Origin: Gulosibacter molinativorax
GTDB taxonomy: Bacteria; Actinomycetota; Actinomycetes; Actinomycetales; Microbacteriaceae
Direction of reading: 5' to 3'
Length of the DNA: 64,000 bases
Assembly (NCBI RefSeq): GCF_003010915.2
Contig: NZ_CP028426.1
Location: 620,001 to 684,000, forward strand
In this document: positions 19,127-26,713 of the stretch, in pieces
How the letters are laid out: each line of letters starts with the position of its first letter
Position numbering within the stretch: position 1 is the first letter of the stretch
The notes under the pieces: generated by a model
Seen by the model: the letters and a program-made list of their open reading frames with translations, nothing else
Told to the model about the DNA's origin: nothing
Databases searched by the model: none
Program-made: the position numbers and the translations under genes

Positions 19127-19179
19127 GGTTGTCCCTTTCTGGGTTGAAATGCGAAGTAAAAACTAGTTCTTGGGAAGTG

Positions 19180-20016
19180 TTAGTTCGGGCGCGAGGTCAG
19201 CCAGATGGCAAACGCAACAGCGCCACCGATGCCGAATACCCAGATGAAGAGACCTTCAGCAACCGGGCCCACACCACCGAGGTTGTAGCCACCAACCATG
19301 TTGGTGTTCTCGGTCATCCAGCTGATGGCCGTGATGATGTCGGCCTTGTCCTGCGGCGTGAGGTTCGTGTCGTTGAAGACCGGCATGTTCTGCGGGCCGG
19401 TCTGCATGGCCTCGTAGATGTGGACGGGGTCGACCGTCTGAAGCTCCGGCGCGAACTTACCCTCGGTGAGGGCACCACCGGCAGCGGCCACGTTGTGGCA
19501 CATTGCGCAATTGATGCGGAAGAGTTCGGCGCCGTGCGCCGCGTCACCGTCCGCCTGCGTGTACTGCGCGTCCGGAATGGCGGGTCCGGGGGCGAGGGAT
19601 GCGACATAGGCCGACATCTGCAGGGTCTGCTCTTCGGTGAACTGAACAGGCTTGACCTGTGCCTGGGGGCCGTTCATCTGCATCGGCATACGACCAGTGC
19701 CAACCTGGAAGTGCACCGAGGCGGCGCCGACACCGATGAGGCTCGGACCGTTGTCCGAGCCGACCGCGTCCATGCCGTGGCAGGTCGCGCAGTTCGCGTT
19801 GAAGAGCGCCTCACCCTCGGCGATGGTCTCCGTGGCGGTCATGTCGACCTCGACAGCGTCCTCTGCCGCATTCGCGACGAGCGTGTCTACGGCTCCGTAG
19901 GCACCGCCCGAGAGGAGGAGTCCGACGCCGAGCAGTGCGGCAGTTGCAAGCGGGGTCCGGCGTGAACGTTTACGTGACTTCTTCGCAGACGACCGGGACT
20001 TCGTGGCAAGTGACAT
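19180..20016 (-). CDS. qcrC: Diheme cytochrome c subunit of the bcc complex (cytochrome cc)
   Basis: A 278-aa membrane-anchored cytochrome with two haem-binding CxxCH motifs, CATCH (about 73) and CAMCH (about 169), each followed by a c-type domain. There is an N-terminal basic stretch (KSRSSAKKSRKRSRR) with a signal-anchor helix, and a C-terminal helix. The two haems link the Rieske protein directly to the CuA of CtaC, so no soluble cytochrome c is needed (known for actinobacterial supercomplexes). Confidence 0.95.
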   Translation of the reverse strand: MSLATKSRSSAKKSRKRSRRTPLATAALLGVGLLLSGGAYGAVDTLVANAAEDAVEVDMTATETIAEGEALFNANCATCHGMDAVGSDNGPSLIGVGAASVHFQVGTGRMPMQMNGPQAQVKPVQFTEEQTLQMSAYVASLAPGPAIPDAQYTQADGDAAHGAELFRINCAMCHNVAAAGGALTEGKFAPELQTVDPVHIYEAMQTGPQNMPVFNDTNLTPQDKADIITAISWMTENTNMVGGYNLGGVGPVAEGLFIWVFGIGGAVAFAIWLTSRPN

Positions 20017-20048
20017 TGAAAAACTCTCTCGACTGGGGCTTGTCGCCG

Positions 20049-20675
20049 TTAGGCGATGAACGGAAGAAGGTAAATGACGAAGAAGAGGCCTACCCAGACC
20101 ACGTCAACGAAGTGCCAGTAGTACGAAATGGCCATGGCGCTCTGCATTTCGCGCTGACCCATCTTCTTCACCGCGTAGAGGCGCACGATGACCACGAAGA
20201 AGGCGAGGATTCCGCCAAGCACGTGGAGGCCGTGGAAGCCGGTTGCCATGAAGAAGGAGCTCGTGAATGCGTTGAGGTTAAGGACGTAGCCCTCGCTCAC
20301 CAGCGTCGCGTATTCCCAAACCTGGCCGCCCATGAAGATCGAGCCGAGAACCGCCGAGAGGTAGTACCACTCAATCGTTCCCCAGCCCTTGCCCTTAATG
20401 CGGCTCTTCTGGCCACGCTCGGCGGCCATGACGCCCAGCTGACAGGTCACCGAGCTCGAGATCAGGATGAGCGTGTTAATGACGGCGAAGGGGATGTTCA
20501 TGATCGCGTGGCCTGCGGCGAACTGCTCAGGCGCCATCGCGCGGAGCGTGAAATAGATCGCAAACAGGCCTGCGAAGAACATCACTTCCGAGCCAAGCCA
20601 CACGATGGTGCCAATGGCTACGGTGTTTGGGCGGTGCACTCTCGGTGCTGAAGATGCAGGATTTAGGGAAGTCAC
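20049..20675 (-). CDS. ctaE: Cytochrome c oxidase subunit III
   Basis: Membrane subunit III, about 208 aa with five to seven helices and typical segments WLGSEVMFFAGLFAIYF and FMATGFHGLHVLGG. Start choice: a -10 box CATAAT (20688-20683) ends exactly 7 nt before the GTG at 20675, giving a leaderless start. The ATG at 20684 would add three residues but overlaps that -10 box. Further upstream codons lack support. It is the first gene of ctaE-qcrC-qcrA-qcrB and diverges from trpD. Confidence 0.88.
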   Translation of the reverse strand: MTSLNPASSAPRVHRPNTVAIGTIVWLGSEVMFFAGLFAIYFTLRAMAPEQFAAGHAIMNIPFAVINTLILISSSVTCQLGVMAAERGQKSRIKGKGWGTIEWYYLSAVLGSIFMGGQVWEYATLVSEGYVLNLNAFTSSFFMATGFHGLHVLGGILAFFVVIVRLYAVKKMGQREMQSAMAISYYWHFVDVVWVGLFFVIYLLPFIA

Positions 20676-20682
20676 AGTTCCC

Positions 20683-20688
20683 ATTATG
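20683..20688 (-). promoter_or_regulatory. -10 box CATAAT of the ctaE-qcrCAB operon (leaderless)
   Basis: On the minus strand CATAAT is followed by 7 nt and then the GTG of ctaE. A -35-like TTTGCG lies about 16 bp upstream. The box also overlaps the alternative ATG start. Confidence 0.4.
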
Positions 20689-20775
20689 ACCGATTTCCCA
20701 GGTTCGCAAAGTTCGCGCGCCGTGGCGAGTCTCGATAGTGGGAATTGGTTCGTTTTCCCCGGGGGATCTGGGGGA

Positions 20776-20781
20776 TACACT
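20776..20781 (+). promoter_or_regulatory. -10 box TACACT of trpD (leaderless)
   Basis: TACACT ends 7 nt before the ATG at 20789, and no ribosome-binding site is present. A leaderless trpD mRNA is predicted. Confidence 0.5.
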
Positions 20782-20788
20782 TCTTGCT

Positions 20789-21859
20789 ATGACGGATCTG
20801 CTCACTTGGCCACAAATGCTCGAATCCCTCCTGAACGGCGAGAATCTCTCGGTTCGTCAGGCCACGTGGGCGATGGAACAGGTCATGCAGGGGAACATCT
20901 CCGAGGCCAAATTGGCCGCCTGGTTGATCGCACTTCGCGCGAAGGGCGAGAGCGTCGAGGAGCTCGTCGGTTTCCGTGACGCCGTGCTCGCGCACGCACT
21001 GCCGATCGACATCACGTCCTGGGGCCTCGACATCGTCGGCACCGGCGGCGACATGATCGGGACGGTCAACGTCTCGACGATGTCCTCGTTCGTGATTGCC
21101 GCATCCGGTGTGCCCGTGATAAAGCACGGTGGCCGTGCGGCGTCGGCGAAGTCTGGGGCATCGGACGTCCTCACCGCACTGGGTGCGCACCACAGCTCGG
21201 TTCCGGGTGCGCTTAAGCAGACGTTTGACGAAACTGGCATGACGTTCCTCTATGCGTCGCTGTTCCACCCCGGTTTCGCGCATGCGGGCCCCGCGCGTAA
21301 GGAACTCGGTGTTTCGACGGTGTTCAATTATCTCGGGCCGCTCACGAATCCCGCTCGCGCCGAGGCTTCGGCAGTCGGAGTTGCCAAGCTGGAAGCGATT
21401 CCGCTCATCACGGGCGTGTTCCGTACCCGCGGGGCAGCGGCACTGGTGTTCCGTGGTGATGACGGGCTCGACGAGCTCACCGTGACGGGGTACTCACACA
21501 TCTGGGAAGTTGCGCGCGGCGATATTGCCGAGCACGACATCCACCCGCGTGACCTCGGACTCGGCACCTATGAGATCGAGGAGCTGCTGGGTGGCACGCC
21601 CGAGGAAAACGCGGCGATCGCGCGCGAGACACTCGGCGGTGGCGGCAAGGATGCGGTGCGCGACATCGTCCTCTTGAATTCGGCGGCCGGTATGGTCGCG
21701 TTTGACTTGGCGAAGGATCCGGACTCGGTGGAAAGACCAATTCGTGACCGGCTGACTGAGAAGATTGAAGTGGCTCGCGAGACGATTGCGTCCGGAAGGG
21801 CGCTGGCGCAGGTCGATACGTTCGTGGAAACGACGAATCGCCTCAAAGACGACGAGTAG
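20789..21859 (+). CDS. trpD: Anthranilate phosphoribosyltransferase
   Basis: A 356-aa enzyme that joins anthranilate and PRPP in tryptophan synthesis. The PRPP-binding signature GTGGDMIGTVNVST (about 90-103) and the anthranilate-site segment KHGGRAASAKSGASDVLTALG (from about residue 112) are intact. A longer open frame from a GTG at 20738 is rejected because a -10 box lies between it and the ATG at 20789. No other trp gene is present; a lone trpD beside ctaE-qcr is a recurring actinobacterial arrangement. Confidence 0.93.
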   Translation: MTDLLTWPQMLESLLNGENLSVRQATWAMEQVMQGNISEAKLAAWLIALRAKGESVEELVGFRDAVLAHALPIDITSWGLDIVGTGGDMIGTVNVSTMSSFVIAASGVPVIKHGGRAASAKSGASDVLTALGAHHSSVPGALKQTFDETGMTFLYASLFHPGFAHAGPARKELGVSTVFNYLGPLTNPARAEASAVGVAKLEAIPLITGVFRTRGAAALVFRGDDGLDELTVTGYSHIWEVARGDIAEHDIHPRDLGLGTYEIEELLGGTPEENAAIARETLGGGGKDAVRDIVLLNSAAGMVAFDLAKDPDSVERPIRDRLTEKIEVARETIASGRALAQVDTFVETTNRLKDDE

Positions 21860-21928
21860 GCCGCGGCGCAAGCGGTATTTATTGCTACCAATTGAACGAC
21901 CACCGAACAGGGAGAAAGAGGAACAACC

Positions 21929-22189
21929 ATGTCGAATGAAATCCGTAGCACGGTCACACTCATCAACGAGACCGGTCTGCACGCCCGACCCGCCGCAGAG
22001 TTCGTGAAGACCGCGAGCGCCTACGACGCGCAGATCAAGGTCAACGGCACCGACGCCAAGAGCTTGCTCGGCATCATGGCGATGGGTGCCAAGAAGGGCA
22101 CCGAGCTCGAGCTGGTCGCAACGGGTGCACAAGCACAGGAGGCCATCGACGGCCTCGTCTCCCTCGTGGAATCTGGGTTCTCCGAATAG
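21929..22189 (+). CDS. ptsH: Phosphocarrier protein HPr
   Basis: An 86-aa phosphotransferase-system carrier. The phosphorylated histidine is His18 in GLHARPA, and the regulatory serine region is DAKSLLGIM (Ser45). It receives phosphate from enzyme I and hands it to sugar-specific EIIA domains. No enzyme I or EII gene is nearby. The ATG has GGGAGAAAG and AGGA upstream. The gene is 69 nt downstream of trpD. Confidence 0.95.
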   Translation: MSNEIRSTVTLINETGLHARPAAEFVKTASAYDAQIKVNGTDAKSLLGIMAMGAKKGTELELVATGAQAQEAIDGLVSLVESGFSE

Positions 22190-22192
22190 GCA

Positions 22193-22198
22193 TACACT
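22193..22198 (+). promoter_or_regulatory. -10 box TACACT of membrane-protein gene (leaderless)
   Basis: TACACT ends 6 nt before the ATG at 22205, immediately after the ptsH stop. No ribosome-binding site precedes the ATG. Confidence 0.48.
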
Positions 22199-22204
22199 GC
22201 TGGA

Positions 22205-22714
22205 ATGGCCAAGCCGCGAGATTTAAGTCAACCGACAACACGCGTAGTTGCGTGGGAATTTCGTACACCGGTTCGCAGCACCACACTCGCGATCATTGGC
22301 ACCACGTTTGCGGCCTGGGTCGTCTCGTTCTTTCTCTTTACGTACGGGACCGACCTGGGCCGTTCCCAGCTCGACACGAGTGGTTTTCTCGCCATTTTCG
22401 TAAGCTGGCTCATCATCGCCGCGCTCGTGTGTGGCGGATACGGGCTCGGCTATATCGTGCTTCGCAAGGTTTCAACTGGACAGCGTCCGTTCGCGGAACG
22501 GGAGTTGCTCAAGCTAGCCCTCGCCGAGTCGTTTTCGGCAACTTGCGGCGGCTTCGCGGTCGGGTTCTTGCCGATCACGCTCATGTCGAACATGTTCACG
22601 ATGTTCCTGTGGACCTTCGCGATTGGTTTCCTGTTTTCCTTTGTGGTGATCATGCCGCGCTATACCAAGGCGTGGCAGCAGGCGGTCGTCGACGGTCGCG
22701 CCTATGAGGGCTGA
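22205..22714 (+). CDS. Hypothetical four-helix membrane protein
   Basis: I do not recognise this 169-aa protein. It has a polar N-terminus and four hydrophobic helices (about 27-48, 60-85, 105-125, 130-150), then a short basic C-terminal tail. The start is leaderless, 6 nt after TACACT. Its last 11 nt overlap the start of the MFS transporter, so the two may be co-translated. No motif suggests an enzymatic role. Confidence 0.7.
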   Translation: MAKPRDLSQPTTRVVAWEFRTPVRSTTLAIIGTTFAAWVVSFFLFTYGTDLGRSQLDTSGFLAIFVSWLIIAALVCGGYGLGYIVLRKVSTGQRPFAERELLKLALAESFSATCGGFAVGFLPITLMSNMFTMFLWTFAIGFLFSFVVIMPRYTKAWQQAVVDGRAYEG

Positions 22715-23920
22715 GTCCTCGCAGCCCGAACCGCGACTCTGGACCGCGCCGTTCGTCGGCGTCATGGCGGTCAACGGGCTGACCTCACTGAACTTCCTGC
22801 TGCTTATGACGTTCATGACCGGCTACGCCGTCGAGCGGTTCGGCGTGGGGGAGGCGCAAGCCGGGTTAGCGGCCAGTTCCTTCGTCATCGGGGCCCTCGT
22901 GACGCGGGTCTTTGTTGGCAAGTACACCGACATCTTCGGGCGAAAGCGGATGCTCGTGCTCTCGGCAGTCGTCCTGCTCGCGGGCTCGCTTGGCTATTTT
23001 GTGGCCGACAGCTACGCGGTTCTTGTGGTCGTCCGTCTCGTCCAGGGTGCGGCGTTCGGTGCAGTGAATAACGTCACGAACACGGTCGCGATGGCGCTGA
23101 TGCCGAAAGACCGTAAGGGCGAAGGGACGGGCTGGTTTACGCTCTCGCTCACGATTGGCCAGGCACTCGGGCCCGCGCTCGGGCTCTGGCTCGTTGCCAA
23201 CGGCAGCATCAACGCGGTGTTCCTCACCGGCGTCGGGTTGTGTGCGGCTGTGGCGCTCATTTCCGCGGCACTTCCAGTGAAGCAGCCAAAAATCTCGGCG
23301 GCCGAGCGCGCCGAACTGACGAGCTGGCGGTTCGATCGCATCCTTGAGCCGAAGGCCCTGCCGATGGGGCTCATGGCCTTCCTGCTCATTTTCCCCTATT
23401 CCGGCATCCTGACCTTCATGTCCGGATACGCGGCGGAAGTTGGGCTGACGGCGTACTCGAGCCTCTGTTTCATCGTGTATGCGGTCACGCTCGCGGTCAG
23501 CCGGCCACTCGTGGGGGCCCTGCTTGATCGCTTCAGCGACAACGCAATCGTGGTCCCCGCGTTTATCCCGTACTTATTAGGCGTGGCGCTCTTGGCCCTC
23601 GACCTCGGGGTGGCGGGCTACTTCGGTGCCGCCATTTGCCTCGCGGTCGGTTACGGCAGCCTGACCTCGCTGATGCAGACGATCGCGGTTCGGGAGACGC
23701 CGGCGCGCCGCGAACCTCGATGGGGATTTCGACGTTCTTTATCGGCATGGACTCGGGGATGGGGCTCGGTCCGATCGTGCTCGGGGTCATCGTCGGCCTC
23801 GGGTTCGCGTTCACCGAATTGTTTGGCCTCATGACCGGCTGGATCGCGGTCGTCTTCATTGTTTATTTCCTATTGCACGGTCGGAAACCTTCCGCCCGGG
23901 CGCCGCGACACCGGGGCTGA
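22704..23920 (+). pseudogene. MFS transporter, disrupted by a single-base frameshift
   Basis: A major facilitator transporter whose frame breaks near 23709-23716. Up to that point the reading frame encodes about ten helices with the loop 2-3 motif GKYTDIFGRKRM (about 72-83). It then runs into Ser/Arg-rich text ending at 23834. The true continuation, TSMGISTFFIGMDSGMGLGP with two more helices, is in another frame up to 23920. Adding one base after CGCCGC (giving Arg-Arg-Gly-Thr-Ser) restores a 405-aa protein of normal length. This may be a real null mutation or a sequencing error. The ATG overlaps the previous gene. Confidence 0.85.
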
Positions 23921-23966
23921 ATTGGCAAACTTCGCCCGTTTTTCGCGCTGATCACCAAGTTTTCGC

Positions 23967-23972
23967 TAGGCT
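23967..23972 (+). promoter_or_regulatory. Probable -10 box TAGGCT of the GlsB-type gene
   Basis: TAGGCT lies 57 nt before the ATG at 24030. The leader contains a 7-bp hairpin (CGATACG at 23978-23984 with CGTATCG at 23990-23996) and the ribosome site GGGAGGA. Confidence 0.4.
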
Positions 23973-24029
23973 CGGAGCGATACGGGCTTCGTATCGAGAC
24001 TCTGAGCTTCACCGAAAAGGGAGGACACT

Positions 24030-24305
24030 ATGTCACTCAGTTGGATTAGCTGGATCATCATCGGTCTTATCGTGGGCCTCATCGCTCAGGCGATTACGAA
24101 GGACAAGCGCAAGCACCCGCTGTGGTTGACCATTATTCTAGGGATCGTTGGCGGCATTCTCGGCGGATGGATTGGCGGCTTGATCATCGGCCCAGAGTCA
24201 CTCCAGGGCTTCTTTAACATCTGGGTGTGGTTGTTCGCACTCGTTGGTGCCCTTATCGTCACCGCTATTTACGAGGCCGTCACTCGCGGTCGCAAGGCAC
24301 CGTAA
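24030..24305 (+). CDS. GlsB/YeaQ/YmgE-family stress-response membrane protein
   Basis: A 91-aa protein with three hydrophobic helices and glycine zippers (GIVGGILGGWIGG, about 37-49), typical of the transglycosylase-associated (YeaQ/YmgE) family. Members are induced by envelope or acid stress, but the molecular role is not established. The ATG has GGGAGGA 7 nt upstream. The gene stands alone between the broken transporter and the paa island and has its own terminator. Confidence 0.85.
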   Translation: MSLSWISWIIIGLIVGLIAQAITKDKRKHPLWLTIILGIVGGILGGWIGGLIIGPESLQGFFNIWVWLFALVGALIVTAIYEAVTRGRKAP

Positions 24306-24319
24306 CAATAATTGACATG

Positions 24320-24357
24320 GGGGTCGGGCGTTTGTGCGCCCGGCCCCTTTATTATTT
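24320..24357 (+). terminator. Rho-independent terminator after the GlsB-type gene
   Basis: An 11-bp stem (24320-24330 with 24337-24347, one G-T pair) with loop TTTGTG is followed by TTTATTATT. Confidence 0.8.
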
Positions 24358-24407
24358 CCGCAAGGGCGTGCCGGATTCGTAACCAGGCGGGCCGGATTAC
24401 AAACAAA

Positions 24408-24430
24408 ACTGACCGATTGCACAGTAATGT
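24408..24430. promoter_or_regulatory. PaaR operator-like site at the paaJ promoter
   Basis: The 22-bp site at 24408-24429 begins ACTGACCG and ends CAGTAATG, with G and C at the centre. A matching site lies before paaA (31675-31696). It resembles the palindrome I recall for the TetR-type PaaR of Corynebacterium (ACT-N-ACCG then CGGT-N-AGT), strongest in the left half. The right end overlaps a possible -10 box TAATGT (24425-24430), a good position for repression. Confidence 0.5.
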
Positions 24431-24509
24431 AGGCGAGGGAGCCTGGTCGTCGAGTCTTCGGCGAAGGGCCCCGACACACACGAGCACCGACAAACAAGGG
24501 AGTTGTCCT

Positions 24510-25724
24510 ATGCCTGAGGCATACATTATCGATGGAGTTCGCACACCGGTTGGCCGATACGGTGGTGCGCTTGCGGGCGTTCGTCCCGATGACCTCGCGG
24601 CGCTCGTGATCGGCGAGGTGGTAAAGCGCTCGAAGATTGACCCATCGAAGGTCGAGGAAGTCATCTTCGGCAACGCGAACGGCGCTGGCGAGGAGAACCG
24701 GAACGTCGCCCGTATGGCGTGGCTGCTCGCCGACCTGCCGCGCGAAGTGCCGGGCTTCACGGTGAACCGGCTGTGCGCATCCGGCATGACGGCGATCATC
24801 AGCGCCTCGCAGATGATTCGCTCCGGGGATGCCGACATCGTCGTGGTGGGCGGCGTCGAGTCGATGACGCGCGCACCCTGGGTGGTCGAGAAGCCGGGGA
24901 GCGCGTGGGCCAAGCCCGGTGCGTCTTTCGACACCTCGATTGGCTGGCGATTCACGAACCCGCGGTTCGAGTCGGGCGACCTCGCGCGCGATGGCAAGAT
25001 GACCTACTCGATGCCCGAGACGGCGGAGGAGGTTGCCGAGCGGTTTAACATCTCCCGCGAGGATGCGGACGCGTTCGCCGTGCAATCGCACGAGCGGTCG
25101 TTCGCGGCCATTAACGCTGGGCGCTTTGACAACGAGATCGTTCCGGTCGAGGTGGTTGGTCGCAAGGGCGCCGTTTCGGTAGTCGACACCGACGAGGGGC
25201 CGCGCGAGGGCACGACCGCGGAAGTCCTCGCCAAGCTGCGACCGGTCGTCAAGCCGGGCGGCGTCGTGACCGCGGGCAACTCGTCCTCGTTAAACGACGG
25301 CGCCTCGGCGCTCGTAATCGCATCCGAGGACGCGCTTAAGAAGTACGACCTCGTCCCCCGCGCGCGCGTGGTGCGCGGGGCATCGGCCGGTGTCGACCCC
25401 GAGATCATGGGTATCGGTCCGATCCCCGCGACGCGCAAGGTGCTCGACCGGGCCGGCTGGAACATCGATGACCTCGGTGCGGTCGAGCTCAACGAGGCGT
25501 TCGCGACGCAGTCGCTCGCGACAATTCGCGAGCTCGGTCTCGACCAGGAGATCGTCAACCGCAACGGCGGCGCGATCGCGCTCGGTCACCCCCTTGGTTC
25601 CTCCGGCGCGCGCATCACGATCACGCTCCTCAACCGGATGGAGCAGGAGGGCGTCGATCGAGGCCTCGCCACGATGTGTGTCGGAGTCGGGCAGGGCACC
25701 GCGATCGCCCTGGAACGCGTCTAA
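24510..25724 (+). CDS. paaJ: Acyl-CoA thiolase of phenylacetate degradation
   Basis: A 404-aa thiolase. Catalytic residues are visible: the nucleophile Cys89 in NRLCASGMT, His in GHPLGSSGA, and the second Cys in MCVGVGQGT near the C-terminus. By position it should cleave 3-oxoadipyl-CoA (and 3-oxo-5,6-dehydrosuberyl-CoA) to acetyl-CoA and shorter acyl-CoAs. The ATG at 24510 has AAGGGAG at 24497-24503; the longer upstream frame covers the operator and a promoter. It starts a paaJ-paaH-paaZ operon, with a gap of only 18 nt to paaH. Confidence 0.88.
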   Translation: MPEAYIIDGVRTPVGRYGGALAGVRPDDLAALVIGEVVKRSKIDPSKVEEVIFGNANGAGEENRNVARMAWLLADLPREVPGFTVNRLCASGMTAIISASQMIRSGDADIVVVGGVESMTRAPWVVEKPGSAWAKPGASFDTSIGWRFTNPRFESGDLARDGKMTYSMPETAEEVAERFNISREDADAFAVQSHERSFAAINAGRFDNEIVPVEVVGRKGAVSVVDTDEGPREGTTAEVLAKLRPVVKPGGVVTAGNSSSLNDGASALVIASEDALKKYDLVPRARVVRGASAGVDPEIMGIGPIPATRKVLDRAGWNIDDLGAVELNEAFATQSLATIRELGLDQEIVNRNGGAIALGHPLGSSGARITITLLNRMEQEGVDRGLATMCVGVGQGTAIALERV

Positions 25725-25742
25725 CGGAAAGTTGAAGAGAAC

Positions 25743-26603
25743 ATGAGCGCAACAATTCCTTTCCCCAGCAATGTCGGTGTGATCGGCGGCGGTCGCATGG
25801 GCGGCGGTATCGCCCACGCCTTCCTAATGGCGGGTTCAAGCGTCACCGTGATTGAGCGCGAGCCGATCGCGGCAGAAGCTGCCCGAGAGCGAATCGAGAG
25901 CTCGGTCGCGAAGTCGATCGAGCGCGGGGCCACGGATGCGAACCTCGACGAGGTCGTGCAGCGGCTTCGCGTCGAGATCGACTACGGCGCGCTCGCCGAG
26001 GCGAACCTCGTGGTCGAAGCGGTATTCGAGGACTTCGGCGCGAAGGTTGAGGCGCTGAAGAGCGCCGAGCGCGTGCTGGCGGCCGACTCGGTGCTCGCAT
26101 CCAACACCTCGTCTATTTCGCTCGCCACCCTCGCTGCGGAACTCGAGCGTCCCGCTCAGTTCCTGGGGCTGCACTTCTTCAACCCGGTGCCCGCATCCAC
26201 TCTCATCGAAGTTGTGATTGCACCCGGTACTCGGCCCGATGTTGCCGCATCCGCGCCAGCATGGGTCGAGACGCTCGGCAAGACCCCGGTTGTCGTTAAG
26301 GACTCGCCGGGATTCGCGTCCTCTCGCCTCGGCGTTGCCATCGCTCTCGAGGCCATGCGGATGGTCGAGGAGGGCGTCGCGAGCGCGAAGGATATCGACG
26401 CGGCGATGGAGCTTGGCTACAAGCATCCGACCGGGCCGTTGAAGACGACCGATATCGTCGGGCTGGATGTGCGGCTCGGCATCGCGGAGTATCTCGCGGA
26501 GCACCTGGGGGAGCGATTCGCCCCGCCGCAGATCCTGCGGGATAAGGTCGCTCGCGGCGAACTTGGTCGGAAGTCAGGCAAGGGCTTCTACGACTGGGAG
26601 TAG
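25743..26603 (+). CDS. paaH: 3-hydroxyacyl-CoA dehydrogenase
   Basis: A 286-aa NAD-dependent dehydrogenase of the short (hydroxybutyryl-CoA dehydrogenase) form, unlike the longer E. coli PaaH. NAD motif GGGRMGGGIAHA is at about 13-24; the substrate and catalytic segment NTSSISLATL and LHFFNPVPAS (with the catalytic His, about 138-147) follow, then a C-terminal helical domain with GYKHPTGPLKTTDIVGLDV. It oxidises 3-hydroxyadipyl-CoA to 3-oxoadipyl-CoA, feeding PaaJ. Confidence 0.88.
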   Translation: MSATIPFPSNVGVIGGGRMGGGIAHAFLMAGSSVTVIEREPIAAEAARERIESSVAKSIERGATDANLDEVVQRLRVEIDYGALAEANLVVEAVFEDFGAKVEALKSAERVLAADSVLASNTSSISLATLAAELERPAQFLGLHFFNPVPASTLIEVVIAPGTRPDVAASAPAWVETLGKTPVVVKDSPGFASSRLGVAIALEAMRMVEEGVASAKDIDAAMELGYKHPTGPLKTTDIVGLDVRLGIAEYLAEHLGERFAPPQILRDKVARGELGRKSGKGFYDWE

Positions 26604-26713
26604 GCCCCGATCGGGGTGAGCGTGTACCCTGGACGTGGATTCCCGACCCATCGGTCAGGAAACATGTTCACCCCGACCGTGCGGCGCTGCACGGAAAAGA
26701 GAAACGGACAAGG

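Noticed and set aside
17921..19147. 408-aa plus-strand open frame over qcrA and qcrB
   Set aside because: It is antisense to two well-supported respiratory subunits and has no motif.
20738..20788. Longer trpD starting at GTG 20738
   Set aside because: The trpD -10 box lies downstream of that codon, and the extra residues do not resemble TrpD.
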